Shown piece by piece: positions 13,305 to 19,454 of a stretch of DNA of 30,020 nt. The stretch spans positions 1 through 30,020 of IMG/VR virus record IMGVR_UViG_3300042446_001701; one strand, 5' to 3'. The DNA comes from a virus. A model generated the notes under the pieces. It ran no database searches. It worked only from the letters and a program-made list of their open reading frames with translations, and had not been told where the DNA came from. The translations under genes were made by a program, and so were the position numbers. Each line of letters begins with the position of its first letter. The stretch's first letter is position 1.

Positions 13305-13772
13305 TCATACTCCACGACTTTTCAAAATGTATTCAATTACTTTCTTTGTCTCTGCTTGAATATGTTTAACATCTTTCAAAATATTCTGTAGATGATCGGT
13401 ATCGCAATTCTTTAGGAGAACGTATTTCAGAGGTGATTTACCATCTTTACCATAAGTCCCCCAAATAAAATTATCCATTTTCTCTTCGATGCTATCACAA
13501 TTTGGACGTTCTTCAGGTGGTAGGATTCTACCTTGTTTCACATCCCAAACACCATTGATTTCTTTTCGATTATATTTGTTATAAATTTCTGCGAAATCAG
13601 CATTAAATTCGAACCAGACTGTCTCACCATCAAAAGAAAAGCGATTATAACCTCCATAAAAATTCGTATGAGGTTGACCACCATCGCACATCATGTCGCC
13701 ATGAGTAACGTAATGATAATGGTGAAGCGATGCGATGAATTTCTCACCATCTGTTTTTCCTAAAAGTTTCAT
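13305..13772 (-). CDS. Conserved phage protein of unknown function
   Basis: A 155-residue protein containing HHYHYVTHGDMMCDGGQPHTNFY and, later, NFIWGTYGKDGKSPLKYVLLKNCDTDHLQNIL (here cut for length: NFIWGTYGKDGKSPLKYVLL). The second segment, with its WGTxGxxGKSPLKYV look, is familiar from small conserved proteins of large phages without a known role. The His/Asp-rich first segment could bind metal. Start supported by a degenerate motif A 6 nt upstream. Confidence 0.75.
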   Translation of the reverse strand: MKLLGKTDGEKFIASLHHYHYVTHGDMMCDGGQPHTNFYGGYNRFSFDGETVWFEFNADFAEIYNKYNRKEINGVWDVKQGRILPPEERPNCDSIEEKMDNFIWGTYGKDGKSPLKYVLLKNCDTDHLQNILKDVKHIQAETKKVIEYILKSRGV

Positions 13773-13778
13773 GATTAT

Positions 13779-13797
13779 AGTATACCTTAGTTTTTAT
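13779..13797 (-). promoter_or_regulatory. Motif A, degenerate core
   Basis: ATAAAAACTAA-GG-TATACT, 6 nt, ATG at 13772. The core has CTAA instead of CTAG, while the hexamer is closer to TATAAT than usual. The fixed 6-nt spacing is kept, suggesting hexamer and core compensate for each other. Confidence 0.6.
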
Positions 13798-14018
13798 TTT
13801 TTCACATTAAATTTAAGTTCATTATTAGTAGCTGGTCTTGTTCTTATAATAGGTATAATTACAAAATTTGGCACTTTTTTCAAAACATCAGGCATTTCTA
13901 CAATCTCCACAGGAACTTTGTCGCAGCTAGGTATCACGCCTTTAGAAGAATATTCGACTGGTTTGACAGTATCGAATTTTTCTGAGAAAATACTCCACAG
14001 TAAGATTAATAATTTCAT
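13794..14018 (-). CDS. Small protein coupled to the PEP-CTERM gene
   Basis: A 74-residue protein starting MKLLILLWSIFSEKFDTV: a short hydrophobic N-terminus that could be a weak signal peptide or membrane anchor, followed by a Val/Pro/Lys-rich region (VIPSCDKVPVEIVEMPDVLKK). A longer in-frame start at 14093 overlaps the PEP-CTERM gene by 79 nt; the ATG at 14018 overlaps its TGA as ATGA and is preferred. This coupling suggests the two proteins are made together, perhaps acting at the same envelope site. No family recognised. Confidence 0.6.
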   Translation of the reverse strand: MKLLILLWSIFSEKFDTVKPVEYSSKGVIPSCDKVPVEIVEMPDVLKKVPNFVIIPIIRTRPATNNELKFNVKK

Positions 14019-14497
14019 CGTTTGCGGCGTAATAATAACAACATACCTAAGAATGAAAGACCAACAACAGAAGGTTCTGGAATTGTTACACAAGAAGGTA
14101 CGTATTCCTTTGCAAATGTCTCTGTCCTTGCGTATTTAACAGCGACATCACCAATCTCTGGAGCATTGGGGCTATCAAAAGTAAACCATAATTGCTTATC
14201 GTTGTTATCGTCCTCAATACTATCGAATTTAAAAAATCTATCTCCCAATTCTTCAGTGAAGCGTATGTTCGATCTAGCGTTAAGAATTTTTGCATCCTCA
14301 CAAAAGAAAATTTCAAAGTTAGAAATATCGTAAGTAGTAAATAGCTCAGGTGTGATATTGTAGCTATATGTGTATAGTCCAATCCCATTATAAACTACGC
14401 TTGATGATACGTATGTGTCATCGTAAGTAGTTGTGACTCTAGCATTTGCGGCATTTGTCGCGATTAATAAGCTTAGTAATAGTAATTTTAATTTCAT
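14015..14497 (-). CDS. Secreted protein with PEP-CTERM sorting tail
   Basis: A 160-residue exported protein. Residues 1-19 form a signal peptide (MKLKLLLLSLLIATNAANA) with an AxA cleavage site. The C-terminus has the three-part PEP-CTERM signal: PEP at about 139-141 (TIPEPSVVG), a hydrophobic stretch (LSFLGMLLLL) and RRKR at the very end. In bacteria such tails are cut by exosortase (EpsH/XrtA) and are linked to exopolysaccharide and surface display. The middle (residues 20-135) is beta-rich with two Cys and is not recognised. Its ATG has CAAATA 5 nt upstream, a late-type motif. It was probably acquired from a host with an exosortase. Confidence 0.85.
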   Translation of the reverse strand: MKLKLLLLSLLIATNAANARVTTTYDDTYVSSSVVYNGIGLYTYSYNITPELFTTYDISNFEIFFCEDAKILNARSNIRFTEELGDRFFKFDSIEDDNNDKQLWFTFDSPNAPEIGDVAVKYARTETFAKEYVPSCVTIPEPSVVGLSFLGMLLLLRRKR

Positions 14498-14502
14498 TTT
14501 AA

Positions 14503-14508
14503 TATTTG
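14503..14508 (-). promoter_or_regulatory. Motif L variant (CAAATA)
   Basis: CAAATA, 5 nt, ATG at 14497, one mismatch from TAAATA. Further TAAATA-like repeats lie at 14514-14530. It would place the PEP-CTERM gene and its partner in the late class. Confidence 0.35.
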
Positions 14509-14537
14509 TTCTTTTATTTATTTATTTGTTTCCTGCT

Positions 14538-14765
14538 TTAATAAGTTTCATTGTTTTGTTTGTTAAATTCATCTAATGCCATCCATCCTGCTTTGTTTAT
14601 TTGATGTGGTAATTCATTTACCTTTTTCAAAAGCATTGTCATTGTAGTATCGTCATCATGCTCTCCTTCTGCTCTCTTGGCACACCAGTGTGACAAATTG
14701 TGCAGAGCTTCAATAAGACGAGCGTGTCTTGCTGTGTAAAGTGTTTTGTCTTGCTCGAAGGACAT
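14538..14765 (-). CDS. Small hypothetical protein
   Basis: A 75-residue, mainly helical protein (MSFEQDKTLYTARHARLIEA...) with a His/Trp/Cys segment HNLSHWCAKRAEGEHDDDTT and a C-terminal helix. His, Cys and Asp in the middle could bind metal, but no family motif is clear. It is downstream of a short MSGGHFDY-type frame and upstream of the PEP-CTERM gene, separated from the latter by a 40-nt AT-rich gap. Function unknown. Confidence 0.65.
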   Translation of the reverse strand: MSFEQDKTLYTARHARLIEALHNLSHWCAKRAEGEHDDDTTMTMLLKKVNELPHQINKAGWMALDEFNKQNNETY

Positions 14766-14777
14766 AATATTTAAAAT

Positions 14778-14840
14778 TTAATTCCCGCTTCTCTCAAAGC
14801 GTAATGTATATTGTTGGTAATCAAAATGTCCTCCACTCAT
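14778..14840 (-). pseudogene. Truncated MSGGHFDY-type phage gene
   Basis: Encodes only 20 residues, MSGGHFDYQQYTLRFERSGN, then TAA. The opening MSGGHFDYxQY is the conserved start of a small phage protein family that normally continues for several dozen residues, so this is probably a remnant or a shortened gene. TATAAATA, identical to the T4 late promoter core, lies 3 nt upstream of the ATG (14844-14851). Confidence 0.55.
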
Positions 14841-14843
14841 AAT

Positions 14844-14851
14844 TATTTATA
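14844..14851 (-). promoter_or_regulatory. Motif L, exact TATAAATA
   Basis: An exact T4-late-type octamer on the minus strand, 3 nt before the MSGGHFDY start codon (spacing differs from the 5 nt seen elsewhere). It may drive the genes at 14538-14765 and onward rather than the remnant itself. Confidence 0.4.
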
Positions 14852-14858
14852 TCGTCAG

Positions 14859-15572
14859 TTATGGCGAGTTATGGCGAGTATAACCATATTTGCACATTTG
14901 TGCTATTGAGAGAGTCCTTAACCATCCATTTTTAGAACATAAATATCCTCTCTCGCCAGTTTCTTCACAGATTTTATCTGACATCTTCTCTGCAAATGAT
15001 ACCATGCCTTCTATCCTTCCGTCCCCACCACTGTAGTAGAATCTGAGGGTTCCGAATTTCTCTTTGACTTGTTGGATAGTAACTGGTGGAATTGTTTTCT
15101 TTGTGAATCTTCTTGTTGGTCTTAGAAATGAATTAAGTTTCCACACACGGCGAACCAACTGTGTTAGAATTGGCGATGCCTTTCTCAATTCATCAGCTTT
15201 ACTAGCTGGAAGAAATCCCGATGGAGGATATACTACGGGATCGATAGCTCTGGAGACATACGTCAGAATTTGATGGATAAACAAATACTTGTGAATCCAA
15301 CTACATACTGCATGGTATTTGACGTATTTGGGAATCCATGTTTTGTTATTCTCAACATGATGGTTAATAGATTCGCATAGAGTTTCCACCATAGGTTGCC
15401 ATCCAACTGGACACCATGCTCCACAATCAGGTTGTTTTGGTTTCCCATCAGCATCCTTTGGAAAAAGTTGTGGATATGCTGCCATCAGACGTTCTGAAAA
15501 CCTTTCTTGAATCATTTCTTCATTTGTAAAATAACTCATCATCTCTCCTACGCTTTTAAATGTTTCGCTCAT
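14859..15572 (-). CDS. Conserved phage protein with Cys-rich C-terminus
   Basis: A 237-residue protein. The signature is in the C-terminal half: QQVKEKFGTLRFYYSGGDGRIEGMV, then a helix FAEKMSDKICEETGERGYLC and a Cys ending region. Phage proteins with KEKFGTLRFYY followed by paired Cys are widespread and of unknown function; the Cys pattern suggests a small zinc-binding site, although here some Cys appear replaced (CEETG, LCSKNG). The N-terminal part has CGAWCPVGWQPMVETLCESI. The last codons contain a 10-bp tandem duplication (14858-14877) that adds a few residues. Confidence 0.75.
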   Translation of the reverse strand: MSETFKSVGEMMSYFTNEEMIQERFSERLMAAYPQLFPKDADGKPKQPDCGAWCPVGWQPMVETLCESINHHVENNKTWIPKYVKYHAVCSWIHKYLFIHQILTYVSRAIDPVVYPPSGFLPASKADELRKASPILTQLVRRVWKLNSFLRPTRRFTKKTIPPVTIQQVKEKFGTLRFYYSGGDGRIEGMVSFAEKMSDKICEETGERGYLCSKNGWLRTLSIAQMCKYGYTRHNSP

Positions 15573-15573
15573 A

Positions 15574-15909
15574 TTATTCTTCTACTATTCCAAGTTCAAT
15601 TACGCTCGCCATTGCCAAGTCGTAACACTTTGTTATTTTAGACCATTCTCCAGTTTTGTCAAGTCGAATTCGGTATTTATTATTTGTCCAAATATCTTCG
15701 GGCATTTCAATACGATCATCATCAAAGCGGTTTTTGATTTTTCCAAGTATTTTAATGTTCATCTTATCAATACGATCCGCTCTTTCCAAAGCTTTTTGTG
15801 CCGCTCGTCTCAATTGTTCTGCTGTAGCAAACCCAGCAACCATGCCAATGTGATTTATAATAATGTCCCCCTCGTAAATGTCTTTTCCATTCTCTTGTTC
15901 TGTATTCAT
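15574..15909 (-). CDS. Chimeric protein with partial YopX motif
   Basis: A 111-residue protein whose start, EQENGKDIYEGDIIINHIGM, copies the middle motif of YopX proteins (KNGKDIYEGDI) but lacks the family's N-terminal KFRVW part. The rest is a helical segment (FATAEQLRRAAQKALERADRID) and a beta segment (NIKILGKIKNRFDD) that loosely recalls the YopX ending. It may be a truncated and rearranged YopX paralogue joined to another sequence. The gene directly abuts its neighbours (1 nt and 3 nt gaps) and shows no motif A. Confidence 0.65.
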   Translation of the reverse strand: MNTEQENGKDIYEGDIIINHIGMVAGFATAEQLRRAAQKALERADRIDKMNIKILGKIKNRFDDDRIEMPEDIWTNNKYRIRLDKTGEWSKITKCYDLAMASVIELGIVEE

Positions 15910-15912
15910 AGA

Positions 15913-16359
15913 TTATTTTTTTGTAATTTTTAATCCTAGCTTGGCGGCTTTTTCAGTTAATTCATCCATTTGTTTTTGAATTGTATATTTTTCGTAAGTA
16001 ACTAAATCTTTTTTGTATTGAATCATATCTGCTTCGTATTCTTTCATGTGTTGAGCATAGTCATCACGTTCAACTTTATACCAACGCAGATTGTTTTGAT
16101 ATTGTTTTTCATCTTGTTGGAGATTGCGTTCTGTTTTTTGAATTTTAATTCGTTTATATATACACGAATTGGCGCAGATCAATTCTTCGCCAGCGTTATC
16201 TTTTTGAATCTTTGCAAGTTTTTGAATAATATACTCAATTGGTTTGCTAGTTATTGTAGAAAACCCTATTAGAGGTATGTCTTTATAATAATAAGACTTG
16301 GGTTTATTTGGTCTGATCCAGTATTTTTCTGGTTTTATTGGTATGAAAGGATAATGCAT
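15913..16359 (-). CDS. Coiled-coil hypothetical protein
   Basis: A 148-residue protein. The N-terminal third is Pro/Tyr/Lys-rich (YPFIPIKPEKYWIRPNKPKS). Residues about 70-145 form a long charged helix (e.g. ERNLQQDEKQYQNNLRWYKV, YEADMIQYKKDLVTYEKYT) that should be a coiled coil. Two Cys in ELICANSCIYKR could form a disulfide or metal site. No enzyme motif. Probably a structural or adaptor protein; function unknown. Confidence 0.68.
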   Translation of the reverse strand: MHYPFIPIKPEKYWIRPNKPKSYYYKDIPLIGFSTITSKPIEYIIQKLAKIQKDNAGEELICANSCIYKRIKIQKTERNLQQDEKQYQNNLRWYKVERDDYAQHMKEYEADMIQYKKDLVTYEKYTIQKQMDELTEKAAKLGLKITKK

Positions 16360-16381
16360 ATTAGCGTGTGTTTATATTATT

Positions 16382-16612
16382 TTAATATTTGTTCTCTTTT
16401 CCAAAAATTGTTTCCATTGTTTTCATTTGCTCTAGCGTTTCGCTAATTTCTTCTTCACTGATTTGTTCATCATCTTGATTACAAATGCGAAACCGATAGG
16501 GCAACTCCCTTACCAATTCCATGATGGGCATCAAATAGCGGCGATAGTCACCCATCGTCCAAGTTTGCCCCCCATCGTCGGAGTATTCGTAGTAATAGTA
16601 TTTGTGTTTCAT
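16382..16612 (-). CDS. Small hypothetical protein
   Basis: A 76-residue protein with an aromatic N-terminus (MKHKYYYYEYSDDGGQTWTM) followed by MPIMELVRELPYRFRICN and an acidic helix (EQISEEEISETLEQMKTME). The YEYSDDGGQTW opening resembles short beta hairpins found in small phage proteins. Its ATG overlaps the stop of the upstream YopX-like gene (ATGA), so they are co-translated. Function unknown. Confidence 0.7.
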   Translation of the reverse strand: MKHKYYYYEYSDDGGQTWTMGDYRRYLMPIMELVRELPYRFRICNQDDEQISEEEISETLEQMKTMETIFGKENKY

Positions 16613-16962
16613 TGTTTTAAAAGCTCAGGGTTCTCGTGAATGTTACCAATGACTTCGTAATCCTCCAAAATGTCTGGTGATAAACTGTATGCGTGGTCAT
16701 AAAGTGGACCATCACCATCTATCATGAATGAACCTGCTGCAAAAAACACATGCCCGATATTAGCCTCTCCATCACTACCATCATGTTCTTCAGCTAGAAT
16801 ATCACCCTCATACACCTCTTTACCAGAAGTCGTTTTCATTCCAGTGAATTGCAGAGGTATGAATTCCTTGTGACCAAATCGCATAACCATTTCCCATGAA
16901 TACGCTCTATCACTCATTCTTTTAGTATCAGAGTGATACGTTTTAAATTTAATTTCTCTCAT
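16609..16962 (-). CDS. YopX-like protein (second copy)
   Basis: A 117-residue YopX-type protein: N-terminal REIKFKTYHSDTKRM, central FTGMKTTSGKEVYEGDILAE, and C-terminal DYEVIGNIHENPELLKQ. All three family segments are present, so it should fold normally. It sits in tandem with the next copy (16959-17300), both joined by ATGA overlaps, and is more diverged at its N-terminus than that copy. The tandem suggests duplication followed by divergence, perhaps for different targets. Confidence 0.8.
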   Translation of the reverse strand: MREIKFKTYHSDTKRMSDRAYSWEMVMRFGHKEFIPLQFTGMKTTSGKEVYEGDILAEEHDGSDGEANIGHVFFAAGSFMIDGDGPLYDHAYSLSPDILEDYEVIGNIHENPELLKQ

Positions 16963-17300
16963 TTTTGTAATAGTTCTGGATTTTCGTGGATGTTACCAAT
17001 GATTTCGTGTTCAATTGCCCAATCTTTTGAAGCAATATCTTCATCAATCATAAATGAACCGTCATCGAAGGATACTATACTAACACCATTACCAACTTTA
17101 TGTATTCCTCCATATGATAAGATATCTCCCTCGTAAATGTCTTTTCCATTCTTATCTTTAAGACCAATAAATTGTTGAAAATCATACTCTTCTACAGGGT
17201 TCATGTCATACATCTGCCACTCCACGATATCAAAGTTGGCGAATGGTTTCCATTCCTTCTCAACCTTATCCCAAACTCTAAATTTTATTTCTCTTCGCAT
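16959..17300 (-). CDS. YopX-like protein (third copy)
   Basis: A 113-residue YopX-type protein with the canonical REIKFRVWDKVEKEW start, FIGLKDKNGKDIYEGDILSYG centre and HEIIGNIHENPELLQK end. It is the closest of the copies to the usual family pattern. Overlaps its upstream neighbour by 16 nt and its downstream paralogue by 4 nt. Biochemical role unknown. Confidence 0.82.
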   Translation of the reverse strand: MRREIKFRVWDKVEKEWKPFANFDIVEWQMYDMNPVEEYDFQQFIGLKDKNGKDIYEGDILSYGGIHKVGNGVSIVSFDDGSFMIDEDIASKDWAIEHEIIGNIHENPELLQK

Positions 17301-17470
17301 ATTGAAAATAAATCTTTAACGGTGTCTTCGTTGAAGGTTTGATGGATTAAAATTGTTTTAAATGTTAGAATCCAATCATCGACATTTGAGTGTCGATTCA
17401 TGGTGATTCGAAGCTCATTATCAGATGATGGGTCGGAAACGGTAATTATTATTGTTTGTTGTTGATTCAT
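17285..17470 (-). CDS. Small hypothetical protein
   Basis: A 61-residue protein: a strand-rich start (MNQQQTIIITVSDPSSDNEL) and a helix (NVDDWILTFKTILIHQTF). Its ATG overlaps the stop of the upstream gene (ATGA) and its end overlaps the YopX-like gene by 16 nt, so it belongs to the coupled run 16382-17778. No family recognised. Confidence 0.65.
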   Translation of the reverse strand: MNQQQTIIITVSDPSSDNELRITMNRHSNVDDWILTFKTILIHQTFNEDTVKDLFSICEEK

Positions 17471-17778
17471 TTTTTAATGTTTTTAGGTGCTTCTTTTATT
17501 GCTTCTTCTGGCAACGGAGGGCATTTTTGATACTGCCACCATTCACTCCCATGATATTCGCCGCGATCACTCCATGAGCCATCGTTATACCAAATTGTGC
17601 CGAAGAGTTCTTGACTCCCATAGCCGCTATTATAGTCAAAGTCGAGACGAGGAAGTACCTCTTCAAGAGTTCCCTCGATCTTTATGTTACTATCTCCCCA
17701 GTCGAGTTCGTGGTTGATTTGAACATACTTTACTTCACGGTCTTTGATATGTTTTAATAATTCTTCTTTAGCATTCAT
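17467..17778 (-). CDS. Conserved-type phage protein
   Basis: A 103-residue acidic protein with a characteristic aromatic block: LFGTIWYNDGSWSDRGEYHG, then SEWWQYQKCPPLPEEA. Small proteins with GTIWYxDGxWSxRGEYDGxEWW are frequent in large phages and their role is unknown. The N-terminal helix (AKEELLKHIKDREVKYVQI) precedes a strand-rich core. It is the first gene of a coupled run that includes two YopX copies. Confidence 0.75.
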   Translation of the reverse strand: MNAKEELLKHIKDREVKYVQINHELDWGDSNIKIEGTLEEVLPRLDFDYNSGYGSQELFGTIWYNDGSWSDRGEYHGSEWWQYQKCPPLPEEAIKEAPKNIKK

Positions 17779-17801
17779 AGTGTTTTTATTAATTTGTTCG
17801 T

Positions 17802-18206
17802 TTATCGTAATTTCAAGCTATTTTTAATATTTTGTTCTTGATGCTCCAGAACATGTTCAGGCACATTATGAATGTTTTTACCTCCATGACGATTCTCAAG
17901 CACCAACGAGAAAACCATAATACCACGTTTTTCTGCTTCGTCAAGATAAAATTTGTAATCGCTTTCTTTCGTGGAGGTATTTGCAACTACGATGGTATCG
18001 GTTGAAGAAGAATCGATCAATGATAGATACTTCTCTTGGCAAGCTTTATGAGCCTGTCCAAGCTTGGAAGCATCAAAATTATAATTACCCTGTCCATCTG
18101 TGAAATAATCATCAGCACAGCAGATACAAGAATCAGGTGCAAAGGTTTTGGCAAAAGTGGATTTGCCAGCCCCACTGACTGCTCTAATTAGTATTAATTT
18201 ACGCAT
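17802..18206 (-). CDS. P-loop kinase, polynucleotide-kinase-like
   Basis: A 134-residue single-domain kinase: Walker A is AVSGAGKST (residues 9-17), CADDYF at about 30-35 provides the conserved acidic residues near the phosphate acceptor, VVANTSTKESDY stands in the place of the T4 Pnk DTN segment, and a lid helix (NVPEHVLEHQEQNI) carries the usual VP pattern. This fits the kinase half of T4 Pnk and the N4BP2-type kinases, which phosphorylate 5'-OH ends of RNA or DNA. No phosphatase domain is fused. It could prepare ends for the two RNA ligases. A perfect motif A lies 6 nt upstream. Confidence 0.75.
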   Translation of the reverse strand: MRKLILIRAVSGAGKSTFAKTFAPDSCICCADDYFTDGQGNYNFDASKLGQAHKACQEKYLSLIDSSSTDTIVVANTSTKESDYKFYLDEAEKRGIMVFSLVLENRHGGKNIHNVPEHVLEHQEQNIKNSLKLR

Positions 18207-18212
18207 AGCCCA

Positions 18213-18231
18213 ATTGTAGGCTAGTTTTTAA
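18213..18231 (-). promoter_or_regulatory. Motif A, perfect hexamer
   Basis: TTAAAAACTAG-CC-TACAAT, 6 nt, ATG at 18206. This is the rightmost copy I found; none follows in the 11.8 kb of mostly structural genes. The upstream gene's TAA stop lies inside. Confidence 0.7.
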
Positions 18232-18413
18232 TTCATTCGCACCCACCAATCTGCAATTTCCATGTGAAATTGTCGCTCATTCTTAATTTCACCTTCTTTG
18301 AGGTAGATGTAGGACTCTGGAAATTCCGCATCCGTGTCTGACCACACTTCAATTACATCATCACCTTCCTTCATAATGAAGGTGTAGCTATTAATATTAC
18401 CTGTGTATTTCAT
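18228..18413 (-). CDS. Small conserved-type phage protein
   Basis: A 61-residue protein with the pattern YTFIMKEGDDVIEVWSD ... EFPESYIYLKEGEIKNERQFH and an ending DWWVRMN. Small proteins with EFPESYIYLKEGxIKxExQFHxEIxDWW occur in many phages and have no known role. Its ATG overlaps the stop of the upstream 57-residue gene (ATGA), which links it to the metallopeptidase run, while its stop lies inside motif A of the kinase gene. Confidence 0.78.
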   Translation of the reverse strand: MKYTGNINSYTFIMKEGDDVIEVWSDTDAEFPESYIYLKEGEIKNERQFHMEIADWWVRMN

Positions 18414-18583
18414 GCTCTAAATTTTTTAATCAAAACATCATGATAACCTAAATCTTGTAATTTGTGATGCTCTTTCAAAGCATCTTCTAATGTATCGACC
18501 TTTTTTGTCAAAAAATGGAGTAATCCATCTTTTTCTTTTCTATAAGAAATAATATAATTTCCGTAATTAAATTTCTCTTTCAT
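18410..18583 (-). CDS. 57-residue hypothetical protein
   Basis: Starts MKEKFNYGNYIISYRKEKDG, followed by a helical segment (VDTLEDALKEHHKLQDLGYH) and a basic end (DVLIKKFRA). Both ends are joined to neighbours by ATGA overlaps: with the metallopeptidase stop at 18580 and with the next ATG at 18413. That double coupling is strong evidence that this short frame is translated. The helix after a small sheet resembles compact beta-alpha regulators, but no family is recognised. Confidence 0.7.
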   Translation of the reverse strand: MKEKFNYGNYIISYRKEKDGLLHFLTKKVDTLEDALKEHHKLQDLGYHDVLIKKFRA

Positions 18584-19443
18584 AATCTTGTAATAACTTT
18601 TTTTAATATTTGTTTGAATTTATATGATATCATATTGTTTGGTAGGTTTTTCCAATTGGCAATCAATTCAGCAAACCACTCGTCGAAATTTGTGGCAGCA
18701 TAATCAGATGGTAATCCCATTTTCTGTGCTACTTGCGTTCTCAATTTTTCATTCCTTTTACCTTCCAAATTTTTACGTCTTGTTTTCCTCTCGAAAAAAG
18801 CATCCAACATTTTTTTGTATTCGTTTCTCAAAAATGGTTCAACTTGTTTTGACATTCTATCAGATAAAAAGTGAGCATATTCATGTGTCAGAGTATCGAT
18901 ATCATCAACACTAAATTGATCTAAATAAATAATTCGTTCGCTGTAAGCTCCTGCTGTCGATGTTTTACCACCAATAATACTTATATTTTTCAACTTTGGA
19001 TTTATTTTTGTATTTGTAATAAAAATCTTTGGTTTTCTATTAGGTAATAAATCACGATAATCTGTCACCAACATATAGATAATATTTTTCAAGGTTCTCA
19101 TATTAAGAGAACCTTTTTTAAAGTCCTGATCAACATACTCGTCTTTGAATACCTTGATACCATAGTCAGTAAAAAGTAGTTCACCCTCTACTTTAGCTCT
19201 CAGATAATCATTTTTAAGAATCTTTTCGTATTCTGCCTTTTTAGCATTACGAAATTTATCAATCAATTCAGAAGGAACTTTTAGTTTCTCCATTTTCTTG
19301 ATTTTATTTAATTCTTCGGGAGGTAGATTTTCTTTTTCTTGATCTACCCAATCTTTATTATTAGGTATATCATTGTCTCTCAACTCCTGTTTACGAAGTC
19401 GATTCCTCTCGCGTCTTTCAACGAATAATCCAAAAGATTCCAT
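18580..19443 (-). CDS. Zinc metallopeptidase-like protein (HExxH)
   Basis: A 287-residue protein with a zincin motif THEYAHFLSDRM (HEYAH, first His about residue 187) and a downstream FDEWFAELIANW segment whose Glu (about 259) is well placed as third zinc ligand. The N-terminal 110 residues are charged and coiled-coil-like. No signal peptide, so it acts in the cytoplasm or within virions, perhaps in structural protein processing or against a host protein. A TTG start 18 nt upstream overlaps the phosphoesterase gene; the ATG at 19443 is preferred because TAAATA lies exactly 5 nt before it. Confidence 0.8.
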   Translation of the reverse strand: MESFGLFVERRERNRLRKQELRDNDIPNNKDWVDQEKENLPPEELNKIKKMEKLKVPSELIDKFRNAKKAEYEKILKNDYLRAKVEGELLFTDYGIKVFKDEYVDQDFKKGSLNMRTLKNIIYMLVTDYRDLLPNRKPKIFITNTKINPKLKNISIIGGKTSTAGAYSERIIYLDQFSVDDIDTLTHEYAHFLSDRMSKQVEPFLRNEYKKMLDAFFERKTRRKNLEGKRNEKLRTQVAQKMGLPSDYAATNFDEWFAELIANWKNLPNNMISYKFKQILKKVITRL

Positions 19444-19448
19444 CTGAT

Positions 19449-19454
19449 TATTTA
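19449..19454 (-). promoter_or_regulatory. Motif L (TAAATA)
   Basis: Minus strand GTTAAATA, 5 nt (ATCAG), ATG at 19443 of the metallopeptidase. It overlaps the TAA stop of the phosphoesterase gene, paralleling how motif A overlaps stops. Confidence 0.55.

Noticed and set aside
14858-14877. 10-bp tandem duplication GTTATGGCGA as a regulatory repeat
   Set aside because: It lies at the very end of a coding gene and looks like a simple slippage that adds a few residues.
14497-16395. Shared 16-mer (GAACAAATATTAAAA-type) at 14497-14512 and 16380-16395 as a third promoter class
   Set aside because: Only two exact copies, in different positions relative to genes; in AT-rich DNA a match of this length can arise by chance.
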